From Geomonas subterranea (GTDB lineage Bacteria; Desulfobacterota; Desulfuromonadia; Geobacterales; Geobacteraceae), in assembly GCF_019063845.1 (NCBI RefSeq), contig NZ_CP077683.1, positions 2,356,001 through 2,420,000 on the forward strand: DNA of 64,000 bases, given 5' to 3'. Positions 41,985-49,777 of this stretch are shown here, piece by piece. How positions within the stretch are numbered: the first letter of the stretch is position 1; each line of letters opens with the position of its first letter. The notes under the pieces are model-generated. The model made no database searches. It was not told the DNA's origin and was given only the letters and a program-made list of their open reading frames with translations. The translations under genes were made by a program, and so were the position numbers.

Positions 41985-42916
41985 TACGCCACCTCCGTGA
42001 TTGCTTTTACGCCAGCGGCGTCCTGCACGTTGCAGCAGGAGGCTTCCTTGTCGATCCTCTTCACGAGACCCGCCAGCACCTTGCCCGGGCCGATCTCGAC
42101 GAAGTTGGTGACGCCGGCGGCGACGATGTTCTGGATGATCTGCTCCCACAGGACCGGCGCGCAGACCTGCTCCACGAGGAGCGGCTTGACGCGGGCCGCG
42201 TCGGAGTTCGGCTTCGCCTCGACGTTGCTGACCACCGGGGCGGTCAGCGCGTTCACCTGCACCGCCTCGAGCGTCTGGGCCAGCCGGTCGGCGGCGGGCT
42301 TCATCAGCGCACAGTGGAAGGGTGCGGAGACCGGGAGGAGCATCGCCTTTCTGAAACCACGGGCCTTGGCGATTTCGATGGCGCGGTTAACGGCGCCGGT
42401 GTGCCCGGCGACGACGATCTGGCCGGGAGAGTTGAAGTTGGCCGGGGAGACCACCTCGCCCTGCGCGGCCTCGGCGCAGATTTCCTTGAGCACCTCCGCC
42501 TCGGCGCCGAGGATGGCGGCCATGGCCCCTACCCCGACCGGGACGGCGTCCTGCATGTAGCTGCCACGCGCCCTGACGGTCCTCAGCGCATCGGCGAAGT
42601 CGAGGGCGCCCGCGGCGACCAGCGCCGAGTATTCGCCCAGCGAGTGGCCGGCCACGAAGGAGGGAGCCAGCGGAGATTCCTCCCTGAGCACCCGGAATGC
42701 CGCGACACTGGCGGCCAGGATGGCGGGCTGGGTGTTCGCGGTGAGTTTCAGATCCTCCTCGGGCCCCTCGAAGCAGAGTTTCGAAAGGGAGAAGCCGAGC
42801 GCGTCATCGGCCTCCTCGAAAGCGACCTTGGCGGTCTTGAAGTTATCCGCCAGATCCTTCCCCATCCCGGCGTGCTGGGAACCCTGCCCCGGGAAGATGA
42901 ATGCATAGGATTGCAT
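41984..42916 (-). CDS. fabD: Malonyl-CoA:ACP transacylase
   Basis: 310 residues from the ATG at 42916, six bases after GAGG. FPGQGSQ at the N-terminus, nucleophile elbow GHSLGEYSAL, the second catalytic His in PVSAPFHCALM, and QVCAPVLWEQ. It loads malonyl groups on ACP. It overlaps fabG by one base. Confidence 0.96.
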   Translation of the reverse strand: MQSYAFIFPGQGSQHAGMGKDLADNFKTAKVAFEEADDALGFSLSKLCFEGPEEDLKLTANTQPAILAASVAAFRVLREESPLAPSFVAGHSLGEYSALVAAGALDFADALRTVRARGSYMQDAVPVGVGAMAAILGAEAEVLKEICAEAAQGEVVSPANFNSPGQIVVAGHTGAVNRAIEIAKARGFRKAMLLPVSAPFHCALMKPAADRLAQTLEAVQVNALTAPVVSNVEAKPNSDAARVKPLLVEQVCAPVLWEQIIQNIVAAGVTNFVEIGPGKVLAGLVKRIDKEASCCNVQDAAGVKAITEVA

Positions 42917-42986
42917 AGGTAACCTCTTTTCTTTAATTAACAACGCGGCTTGGACAGCTTGTCACAGCTGCCGGCGCCCTCACCCC

Positions 42987-43015
42987 TGCCCCTCTCCCGA
43001 AGGGCGAGGGGAGGC
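42987..43015. repeat. Inverted repeat between fabH and fabD
   Basis: CCCCTC...CCgaaGG...GAGGGG, preceded by CGCCCTCACCCCTG. It resembles the repeat at 15211-15254 and probably belongs to the same dispersed family. It sits just after the fabH stop inside the operon. Confidence 0.5.
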
Positions 43016-43018
43016 GTT

Positions 43019-43999
43019 TTACCAGCGCACCAGGGCGGAACCCCAGGTGAGGCCGCCGCCGAAGGCGTCGAGGAGCAGCAGGTCGCCTTCCTTGAGACGT
43101 CCGGCGCGCACCGCCTCGTCCAGCGCGATCGGGATCGACGCCGCCGAGGTGTTGCCGTAGCGGTCCAGGTTGACGAAGACCCGCTCGCCGGTGATGCCCA
43201 GGCGCTTGCCGACGGAGTCGACGATCCTCTGGTTGGCCTGGTGCGGGATGAAGAGCTTGACGTCGTCGGGGGTGAGCCCGTTGGCCTCGAGTGCCTCCAT
43301 GGCGACTTCGCCCATGGCGCGCACGGCCAGTTTGAACACTTCGTTCCCCTGCATGGTCAGGTAGACCAGCCCCTCGTCCACGTTCTTGTGGCTGGCGGGG
43401 TTGCGGCTGCCGGCGCCTTTCTGGTACAGGATCTCCCAGTAGTTGCCGTCGCTGTGCATGTGGGTGGAGAGGATGCCGTTCTCCCCTTCCTGCGCCTCGA
43501 GCACCACGGCGCCGGCGCCGTCGCCAAAGAGCAGGCAGGTGTTACGGTCGTTCCAGTCGACGATGCGGGAGAGCACCTCCGCGCCGATCACCAGGGCCTT
43601 CTTCACCTGTCCGGAGACGATGAACTTCTGGGCGGTGGAGAGGGCGTAGATGAAGCCGGAGCAGGCTGCGGAGAGGTCGAAGCAGAAGGCGTTGGTGGCC
43701 TTGAGGGCCTGCTGCACGATGCAGGCGGTGGCCGGGAACGGGAAGTCCGGGGTGAGGGTACCCACCACGATCAGGTCGATTTCCTCCGCCTTTACTCCGG
43801 CGGCCGCCAGCGCGCGCTCGGCGGCCGCGGTGGCGAAGGTCGAGGTGTATTCCCCCTCGGAGGCGATGCGGCGTTCGCGGATGCCGGTCCTGGTGACGAT
43901 CCACTCGTCGGTGGTGTCCACCATCTTCTCAAGGTCGAAATTGGTCAGCACTTTCTCCGGCACGGCGGAGCCGGTACCGGTGATTCTCGGTCTAATCAT
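43019..43999 (-). CDS. fabH: 3-oxoacyl-[ACP] synthase III
   Basis: 326 residues. Initiating condensing enzyme (acetyl-CoA or branched acyl-CoA with malonyl-ACP). Active Cys in [11 protein letters not shown], His in [10 protein letters not shown] and Asn in [11 protein letters not shown]. The start overlaps the plsX stop by four bases (ATGA). Confidence 0.96.
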   Translation of the reverse strand: MIRPRITGTGSAVPEKVLTNFDLEKMVDTTDEWIVTRTGIRERRIASEGEYTSTFATAAAERALAAAGVKAEEIDLIVVGTLTPDFPFPATACIVQQALKATNAFCFDLSAACSGFIYALSTAQKFIVSGQVKKALVIGAEVLSRIVDWNDRNTCLLFGDGAGAVVLEAQEGENGILSTHMHSDGNYWEILYQKGAGSRNPASHKNVDEGLVYLTMQGNEVFKLAVRAMGEVAMEALEANGLTPDDVKLFIPHQANQRIVDSVGKRLGITGERVFVNLDRYGNTSAASIPIALDEAVRAGRLKEGDLLLLDAFGGGLTWGSALVRW

Positions 44000-45048
44000 G
44001 AAGCAACCCTTTCTGTGGCGTCCGGGTTTTGGCCGGTACGCTCGCGAGTCTCGCCGGGGAAGCTCTCGTTGAGCTTTTCGGCCATGCGGCCATTCACCCC
44101 TTTGAGTGCGTATTCATGGGCAAAGCGGATTGCGTTCTTGATAGCCTTGGTATTCGAGCCGCCGTGGCAGATCATCCCCACGCCGTTGATCCCAAGCAGA
44201 GGCGCACCGCCGTACTCGGCATAGTCTACGGTCTTCTTGAAATTGTTGAAAGCCTTGCGGCTTAGGAGGTAGCCGATCTGGGAGAGGAAGCTGCGCTTGA
44301 TCTCGGCCTTGAGCATCTTCCCCACAGCCTCGGCCAGCCCCTCGGAGAGTTTCAACGCCACGTTGCCGACGAAACCGTCGCAGACGACGACGTCCACCGA
44401 GCCGTTGAAGATGTCCCGGCCTTCCACGTAACCTATGTAGTTGATGGGCTTTTCGCGCAGGAGGACGCTGGTTTCGCGGGTGAGTTCGTTACCCTTGCTG
44501 TCCTCCTCCCCGTTGGAGAGCAGGCCAACCCTGGGCTTGTCGACCCCCATGACGAACTTGGCATACACTTCGCCCATGACGGCGAACTGAACCAGGTGGA
44601 TCGGCTTGCAGTCGACGTTGCCGCCGACATCGAGAACGAGGGTCTTGCCGGTAACGGTGGGAAAGAGTTGGGCGATCGCGGCGCGGTCGATACCCTTCAT
44701 CCTTTTCAGGACGAACATACCGGCCGCCATGGTGGCACCCGAATTGCCGGCGCTAACCACCGCGACGGCCTCGCCTCCCTTGACCAGCTCGAAGGCGACC
44801 CGGATGGAGGAGTCCTTCTTCTTGCGCACGGCGTCGGAGGCGGAGTCGTGCATGCCCACCACTTCCGAGGCGTGCCAGACTTCGATATCCAGCCCCTTGC
44901 AGTCGTGGCGGGCCAGCTCGGCCTGCACCTTTTCAACGTCGCCGACCAGAGTTACCGGGATGCCGAATTCTCTGGCGGCAGCTACTGCACCTTCTACTTC
45001 AACATGAGGGGCGTTGTCGCCCCCCATTACATCGACAGCAACTCTCAT
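43996..45048 (-). CDS. plsX: Phosphate acyltransferase PlsX
   Basis: 350 residues from the ATG at 45048. Starts [15 protein letters not shown], the signature of PlsX, which turns acyl-ACP into acyl-phosphate for phospholipid synthesis. Further features are [28 protein letters not shown] and [21 protein letters not shown] lies just upstream. It overlaps fabH by four bases. Confidence 0.95.
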   Translation of the reverse strand: MRVAVDVMGGDNAPHVEVEGAVAAAREFGIPVTLVGDVEKVQAELARHDCKGLDIEVWHASEVVGMHDSASDAVRKKKDSSIRVAFELVKGGEAVAVVSAGNSGATMAAGMFVLKRMKGIDRAAIAQLFPTVTGKTLVLDVGGNVDCKPIHLVQFAVMGEVYAKFVMGVDKPRVGLLSNGEEDSKGNELTRETSVLLREKPINYIGYVEGRDIFNGSVDVVVCDGFVGNVALKLSEGLAEAVGKMLKAEIKRSFLSQIGYLLSRKAFNNFKKTVDYAEYGGAPLLGINGVGMICHGGSNTKAIKNAIRFAHEYALKGVNGRMAEKLNESFPGETRERTGQNPDATERVAS

Positions 45049-45101
45049 ATTTCCCCTAGGGAGCGGATTCCGAACAGTCACGGCTTAGGTGAAACGAAAT
45101 C

Positions 45102-45284
45102 CTAGAGCTCTTCAGCCTTCAGCACCTGACGTCCCTTGTAGGTGCCGCAGGACGGGCAGACGCAATGCGGCAGCTTCGGGGCCTTGCACTGCGGGCAGGT
45201 CGAAACGGTGGGAGCGGTGAGGAAATCGTGCGCACGCCTCATGTTCTTGCGCGACTTGGAGGTCTTCTTCTTAGGTACAGCCAT
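45102..45284 (-). CDS. rpmF: 50S ribosomal protein L32
   Basis: 60 residues. [20 protein letters not shown] start and a zinc-ribbon with CPQC and CPSC, so this is the zinc-binding (C+) form. It lies between yceD and plsX, the standard bacterial arrangement. Confidence 0.97.
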   Translation of the reverse strand: MAVPKKKTSKSRKNMRRAHDFLTAPTVSTCPQCKAPKLPHCVCPSCGTYKGRQVLKAEEL

Positions 45285-45297
45285 GGTGTTCTCCTTT

Positions 45298-45834
45298 TTA
45301 CTTTTCTATCTTGATCTTCTTCAGGGCGGCCATCTTCAGATTTATCTCGCCGCGATCGCAGCCGCACTCTCCGGCGTTCAGGTCAGCTCCGCACTCGGGG
45401 CAAAGCCCGCGGCACGTCTCGCTGCATAACGGTTTGTAGGGTACTTCCAGCATGACCTGCTCGGCGATTTCGGGATCCATGTCGATCTCGTCGCCGCTAT
45501 AGGTGGCCGAGATGAGCTCCTCGTCGGAAAGCTCGACTTCCTCATCCAGATCCTCACCCTTGCTCTCGGTGTAGAAGATGGTGAACTCCGTGGAGATCGG
45601 GAAATCGTACTCGGTGAGACAGCGGGAGCAGGTGAGGCGGACCGCGCTCTCCACCTTCCCGGCGGCCCTGACATGGTCGTATTCCCAGATTGCTGCTACC
45701 TGGGCGTTGACCGGAGCGGTGAAGACACACTCGCCCGCTTTTTCCATCGCGACCAGGGCCGGGTAGTGTGTGGCAAGCTCCGACTCAGAGAGGTCGAGCT
45801 GCTTCTTTTTCACCTTGTCTATCTCTATCTTCAA
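45298..45834 (-). CDS. yceD: DUF177/YceD-family protein
   Basis: 178 residues. Cysteine pairs CSRC and [17 protein letters not shown] near residues 86-90 and 138-154 and an acidic middle are typical of the DUF177 family, linked in E. coli and plants to 23S rRNA accumulation. It comes first in the operon, 13 bases before rpmF, and directly follows a good promoter. Confidence 0.88.
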   Translation of the reverse strand: MKIEIDKVKKKQLDLSESELATHYPALVAMEKAGECVFTAPVNAQVAAIWEYDHVRAAGKVESAVRLTCSRCLTEYDFPISTEFTIFYTESKGEDLDEEVELSDEELISATYSGDEIDMDPEIAEQVMLEVPYKPLCSETCRGLCPECGADLNAGECGCDRGEINLKMAALKKIKIEK

Positions 45835-45865
45835 AGGAAGATCTCCCCCTTTTTCAAAGTTTCCC

Positions 45866-45893
45866 AGTATATAGATGGCGGTTTTTTTGTCAA
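45866..45893 (-). promoter_or_regulatory. Sigma-70-type promoter of the yceD-rpmF-plsX-fab operon
   Basis: Minus strand TTGACA, 16 bases, TATACT, about 30-60 bases before the yceD ATG. This is the best vegetative promoter match in the window and would drive a ten-gene unit down to glyA. Confidence 0.75.
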
Positions 45894-45984
45894 GGTAAAT
45901 CTAAAGAGAGCGGAGGGGCGTCAGGGAGGCTTTCAGCCACTGACAGAACCTCTCAAAAGCCCCCTCTTCGCGTCCTCCCGGACT

Positions 45985-46866
45985 CTACCAGCCGAGCCGG
46001 TAATCGACGCTCACGCCGCTGTCGGAATCGGACAACACGCCCAGCCGCTGGGCCGCGCTTTCCATCAGGTAGTCGATGGGGTGCCCCTTCTTTTTGGCGG
46101 GACGGATCAACCGCGGCTCCCCCTTGACGCCTCCCAGCCGGGCGGCCTCGTCGATGGCGTCCTGCATCGTGCCGATGCGGTCCACGAGCTTCAGGGCGAG
46201 AGCCTGCTCGCCGGAGAAGATCCTGCCGTCGGCGATGCTCCGCACCTGCGCCTCCGGAAGCCTCCTCCCCTGGGCCACGGCCTTCACGAACTGGCCGTGT
46301 GTGGAATCGATCACCCCCTGCAGCATCTCCTTTTCCTCGTCGGTCATGGTGCGCGAGGGGGACCCGGTATCCTTGAACTTGCCGGTCTTGATGGTGAAGG
46401 CCTTCATGCCGACCTTGTCCATCAGTCCCTCGAGGTTGGAGAACTTCATCAGCACCCCGATGCTTCCGGTGATGGTGCCGGGGTTCGCATAGATGAGGGT
46501 GGCCGGGGCCGAGACGTAGTAGCCGCCGGAGGCCGCCACGCTTCCCATCGAGACCACGACCTTCTTCGCCTTGGCCAGATCCCGCACCGCCGCGTAGATC
46601 TCCTGGGAGGGGCCGACCACCCCGCCGGGGGAATCCACACGGAACACCACGGCCTTCGCGTGCTCGTCCTTCTTCATGGCGCGCAGCTGGCGTATGATCT
46701 CCTGCCCGTCGACGATCACGCCTTTCAGTTCGACGATGCCGACCCCGTCTCCTCCGGCCAGCGTGTCACGGTCGCCGACCAGGGCCGTGACGACTGCGAC
46801 GCAGGCGGCGAACAGAATCAGGATTCCAAGGCAAAAGGCGGCGATCCACAGTAGCAGTTTCTTCAT
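45985..46866 (-). CDS. sppA: Signal peptide peptidase SppA (short form)
   Basis: 293 residues, the short 36K-type form. One N-terminal membrane anchor (5-29), then the crotonase-like protease domain. The nucleophile serine is about Ser113 in GSVAASGGYY, and the catalytic lysine lies in TGKFKDTGSPS near 163-165. It digests cleaved signal peptides in the inner membrane. Monocistronic. Confidence 0.92.
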   Translation of the reverse strand: MKKLLLWIAAFCLGILILFAACVAVVTALVGDRDTLAGGDGVGIVELKGVIVDGQEIIRQLRAMKKDEHAKAVVFRVDSPGGVVGPSQEIYAAVRDLAKAKKVVVSMGSVAASGGYYVSAPATLIYANPGTITGSIGVLMKFSNLEGLMDKVGMKAFTIKTGKFKDTGSPSRTMTDEEKEMLQGVIDSTHGQFVKAVAQGRRLPEAQVRSIADGRIFSGEQALALKLVDRIGTMQDAIDEAARLGGVKGEPRLIRPAKKKGHPIDYLMESAAQRLGVLSDSDSGVSVDYRLGW

Positions 46867-46901
46867 GACTCCTCCGTCTCTTCCATCTGCAGCCGTTTAC
46901 T

Positions 46902-47140
46902 GTAGGGGCGAATGATCATTCGCCCGTCTTTACCGCATCTGATTACCCCGGCGTCTCTCGCCATCGGCAGTGACCGAACGGTGCTGGGCAAATGTTTATT
47001 TGCCCCTACAACAGCTCAACCACCACGGGAACTATATATATACCAGGGGCGAATATCGTTCGCCCGGCCGCTGCTCACTGTCACGATGAAAGTGATGCAG
47101 CGGGATAATGAAACAAGGGCGAATGGTTATTCGCCCCTAC
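46902..47140. repeat. Four palindromic repeat copies (GGGCGAAT...ATTCGCCC)
   Basis: Copies at about 46904-46925, 46986-47009, 47046-47065 and 47117-47140. The first is a perfect 20-base palindrome; the second is the variant GGGCAAAT/ATTTGCCC. Copies 2 and 4 share a CCCTAC flank and copy 1 a GTAGGGG flank, so the full unit is about 26-30 bases. The region between sppA and the phosphodiesterase gene (46867-47343) holds nothing else I can name. Confidence 0.75.
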
Positions 47141-47343
47141 AGGATCAAACGTTTACAGCTTATTTTGCTTGTCTTTTGCCATTACTCTGTCCTATATCTG
47201 AACAGTAGAGACAGGACAAACCGGTAGGCGCAACGCCAACAACTCTACACTATGCAGGCGACTGCGCAAAAGCAAATATCACTTCAGGCGGACCCGTCGC
47301 TATGCCGTGTTCGCCTTCAAGAGATGCGGAACAAAGAGGCACT

Positions 47344-47808
47344 ATGAGAGTACTGGTAATCTCCGACAGCCACGGCAACTACGCCCATGCCTTCAAGGCG
47401 CATCAGCTTGCCGGTCCGGTCGATCACATCGTTCATCTCGGGGATGGCTGCGAGGACGCTCGCATGATGGAGGAAGTGCTGGAGGTGCCGGTACACCGGG
47501 TGGCGGGCAACTGCGACCTCGACAGGCAGGTACCGGCGGAACTCACGCTGGAGTTTGGGACGTGCCGGTTCCTGCTGACCCACGGCTATCGCCAGCAGGT
47601 GAAAAGCGGGCTGTCCCAGCTGATAGGAAGGGGAATGCAACTGGGGGCGTCGGTGGTGCTCTACGGCCATACCCACCACGCGGACGTCCGGTCGACGGAC
47701 GGGATGCTGCTGGTAAACCCGGGCGCACTGAAGGAGGGGCTACCCGGAACCTACGCCATCGTCACGGTCGAGGGAGACGCAGCCAGCGCCGAGATCTTCC
47801 CTCTCTAG
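47344..47808 (+). CDS. YfcE/MJ0936-type phosphodiesterase
   Basis: 154 residues from the ATG at 47344 with GAGG four bases upstream. Calcineurin-like fold with ISDSHGN, HLGDG, GNCD, LTHG and YGHTHH metal-binding motifs. Members hydrolyse phosphodiesters with manganese; the natural substrate is unclear. The last bases overlap the stop of the convergent gene. Confidence 0.9.
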   Translation: MRVLVISDSHGNYAHAFKAHQLAGPVDHIVHLGDGCEDARMMEEVLEVPVHRVAGNCDLDRQVPAELTLEFGTCRFLLTHGYRQQVKSGLSQLIGRGMQLGASVVLYGHTHHADVRSTDGMLLVNPGALKEGLPGTYAIVTVEGDAASAEIFPL

Positions 47809-48194
47809 CAACCGCAGCCGCAGTTGTGGCAGACCTTGCGGTTCTCCGCGTCCGGGGCGACGGTCTCCGGCGCGAAGGCGATGCGGTTCACCGCCCGCCT
47901 GATATCCTCCTGCAGGTCCAGTCGCGGACTCTGCCCGATCACGTGCCCCACGCAGACGTTGCTGATGCCGTCCGACGGCGAGGCGATGCGCACCGAATTC
48001 AAAAGGTCGCCGTAGCCGTTCACCTCGATCACCTGCCCCGGGTCCTCACCCAGTTCCAGGGTGATGCCGAAGCGCTCCAGTTCCTGGGCCAGCTCAGCGA
48101 AAAATATATCGAAGGTAAATCCTGTCAGTACCGCTTCCCACTCCGGCTTGCTCTTGCTACGTCCGTAGCAGGTCAATCTCATCTGTTTTGCCAT
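47805..48194 (-). CDS. Conserved-looking protein with Cys-rich C-terminus
   Basis: 129 residues, not recognised. The N-terminal part looks like a compact alpha/beta domain (LTCYGRSKSKPEW, FFAELAQELERFGITLELGED). The chain ends in CHNCGCGC, five cysteines or histidine within eight residues, a likely metal or Fe-S site. ATG at 48194. It overlaps the convergent phosphodiesterase stop by a few bases. Confidence 0.65.
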   Translation of the reverse strand: MAKQMRLTCYGRSKSKPEWEAVLTGFTFDIFFAELAQELERFGITLELGEDPGQVIEVNGYGDLLNSVRIASPSDGISNVCVGHVIGQSPRLDLQEDIRRAVNRIAFAPETVAPDAENRKVCHNCGCGC

Positions 48195-48307
48195 GCTGTG
48201 TTAACTCCTAAAACCAAGGGGCTAGGGGCTGGGGGCTGGTAACACCGCCCTTCCCTTCTCAACGCCTGTCCCTGTAATAAATCGTTCTCTCGTGGCAGCA
48301 GCCGACC

Positions 48308-48356
48308 AAGTCCCAAGTCCCAAGTCCCAAGTCCCAAGTCCCAAGTCCCAAGTCCG
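48308..48356. repeat. Tandem heptamer repeat AAGTCCC
   Basis: Six perfect copies of AAGTCCC and a seventh ending in G, followed by other C-rich short repeats (CCCCTGG, CTAGTCC). It lies in the 200-base gap between the Cys-rich protein and the response regulator genes. Copy number is likely to vary. Confidence 0.85.
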
Positions 48357-48394
48357 AAGCCCCTGGCCCCTGGCCTAGTCCCTAGTCCCTGCCC

Positions 48395-48781
48395 TTAACT
48401 CCCCGCCGCCTTTCTCTGCATGGAGCTGAAGATCATGTCCAGCACCGCCTTCTGCTTCGCCTCATACTTGTTCAAAACGGCCAGACAGGTCCCCATCGGA
48501 AACTGTTCGTGCAGATAGTCCGAGTCCCGCCCGGAAAGGATCACGATCCGGTTCTTGTCGATCCCCACCGACAGGGCGTAGCTGAAGATCTTGGACCCGT
48601 CAAGGGTTGGCATCTCCAGGTCCACCAGCAGGAGGTCGACTTTACCCTGCCTCAGTATGGTCAACGCCAGCAGCGGTTCGGTGCAGGTTATCACGTCCAA
48701 CAACGGGTAAAGCGCCTGTATCTTGTCCTTCAGCGCTCCCACGAAGGCCGCATCGTCATCAACGATCAGAATTTTTCCCAT
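48395..48781 (-). CDS. Single-domain response regulator
   Basis: 128 residues. Receiver domain with acidic pair VDDD, phospho-acceptor in LLLVDLEMP, the Ser/Thr switch in ILSGRDS and a Lys in LNKYE. The usual lysine-proline is not clear. No output domain. ATG at 48781 with AGG five bases upstream. It is the last gene of the conduit operon, 16 bases after the ABC_sub_bind gene. Confidence 0.82.
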   Translation of the reverse strand: MGKILIVDDDAAFVGALKDKIQALYPLLDVITCTEPLLALTILRQGKVDLLLVDLEMPTLDGSKIFSYALSVGIDKNRIVILSGRDSDYLHEQFPMGTCLAVLNKYEAKQKAVLDMIFSSMQRKAAGS

Positions 48782-48797
48782 CCATACCTCTATGTAT

Positions 48798-49715
48798 CTA
48801 TTTAAGCACCCGGGTCGCTGCGCTGAGCACCGGGAAGGGAACATTCAGGTCAAGCAGCCGCGCCGCTTTCATGTTCACGATCAGATCCACCCGCTTCGGC
48901 GTGGCCACCGGCAGGTGCGACGCTTTCTTCCCGCTCAGGATGCGGGCCACGTATTCGGCGGCGAGTTGCCCCTGCTCGACAGGGTCCGCCTCCAGCGAAA
49001 TGAGGGCCCCCTTGTGCGCCGCACCGGGCATTTGCGATATCACCGGGATCTTCAATTCGTTGCAGCGGTGAACGATCTTTTCGAAGGAACGGCTTCCCGC
49101 TGTGCATTCCGTGACATAGACACAGTCGACCCTGGTGGCGTAGAGGGTAGCGAGCGCCGTGTCCACCCCGGCAACAGAGGCGACGTTGGTTTCCACCAGC
49201 ACGATCCCCGACTGGGCCGCGATCTTGCGCGCCTCCTTGAGTTGCACCAGGGCACCTTCCTCGCGGCTGGCGCTGATGATGCCCAGGGTCTTGATCGGCT
49301 TGAGTTCCATGGCGGTCTTAATCAGCGTGACCAGGGGGACCTTGGAACTGACCCCGGCGCAGTTGCGGCCGCTGGAGGTCATGCTTCTTGCCACCCCCGT
49401 CTCGACCGGGCCGTACACATCTGCGAAAACGACCGGGATATCCTGCGCTTCACGCAGGGAGGCCAGCGCGGCGGAGGCGCCGTAGGCGACGATGACATCG
49501 GCGCCGATGGCGTTGAACTTTCTGACGCTGTTGGACCAAGAGATGAGGTCGGGGTTGGGGGTCTGCGTGATGACCTCGACGTTACTCTGATCGTACCCCT
49601 TCTGCACCAGTGCCTTGACGAACGCCCTGTGGGCGTCCCGGTAGCGCGGCAGGTCGCAGGTCAGCAGTGCAGCGACAAGTTTTCCGCCCGCACGGGAGTC
49701 CGATGCGGGGATCAC
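48798..49715 (-). CDS. ABC_sub_bind-type periplasmic binding protein
   Basis: 305 residues from the GTG at 49715. Type I periplasmic-binding fold as in PF04392: GADVIVAYGASAAL, VVFADVYGPV, SGRNCAGVSSKVPL and LGIISASREEGA. From the GTG there is no complete signal peptide, but the same frame continues upstream through IRSILLLLLLLCAV to a stop, with no ATG, GTG or TTG. An ATC at 49761-49763 lies six bases after AAGGGG and would start a normal signal peptide (KTLIRSILL...), giving 321 residues. No permease gene is nearby. Confidence 0.8.
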   Translation of the reverse strand: MIPASDSRAGGKLVAALLTCDLPRYRDAHRAFVKALVQKGYDQSNVEVITQTPNPDLISWSNSVRKFNAIGADVIVAYGASAALASLREAQDIPVVFADVYGPVETGVARSMTSSGRNCAGVSSKVPLVTLIKTAMELKPIKTLGIISASREEGALVQLKEARKIAAQSGIVLVETNVASVAGVDTALATLYATRVDCVYVTECTAGSRSFEKIVHRCNELKIPVISQMPGAAHKGALISLEADPVEQGQLAAEYVARILSGKKASHLPVATPKRVDLIVNMKAARLLDLNVPFPVLSAATRVLK

Positions 49716-49777
49716 CGCGCAAAGCAGTAGCAGCAGCAGTATGGAACGGATCAGTGTCTTGATACGCTACCCCTTGG

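Noticed and set aside
46902-47140. Insertion sequence ends
   Set aside because: The palindromes are too short and there is no transposase frame between them.
48308-48356. CRISPR array
   Set aside because: The heptamers are contiguous without spacers and there are no cas genes.
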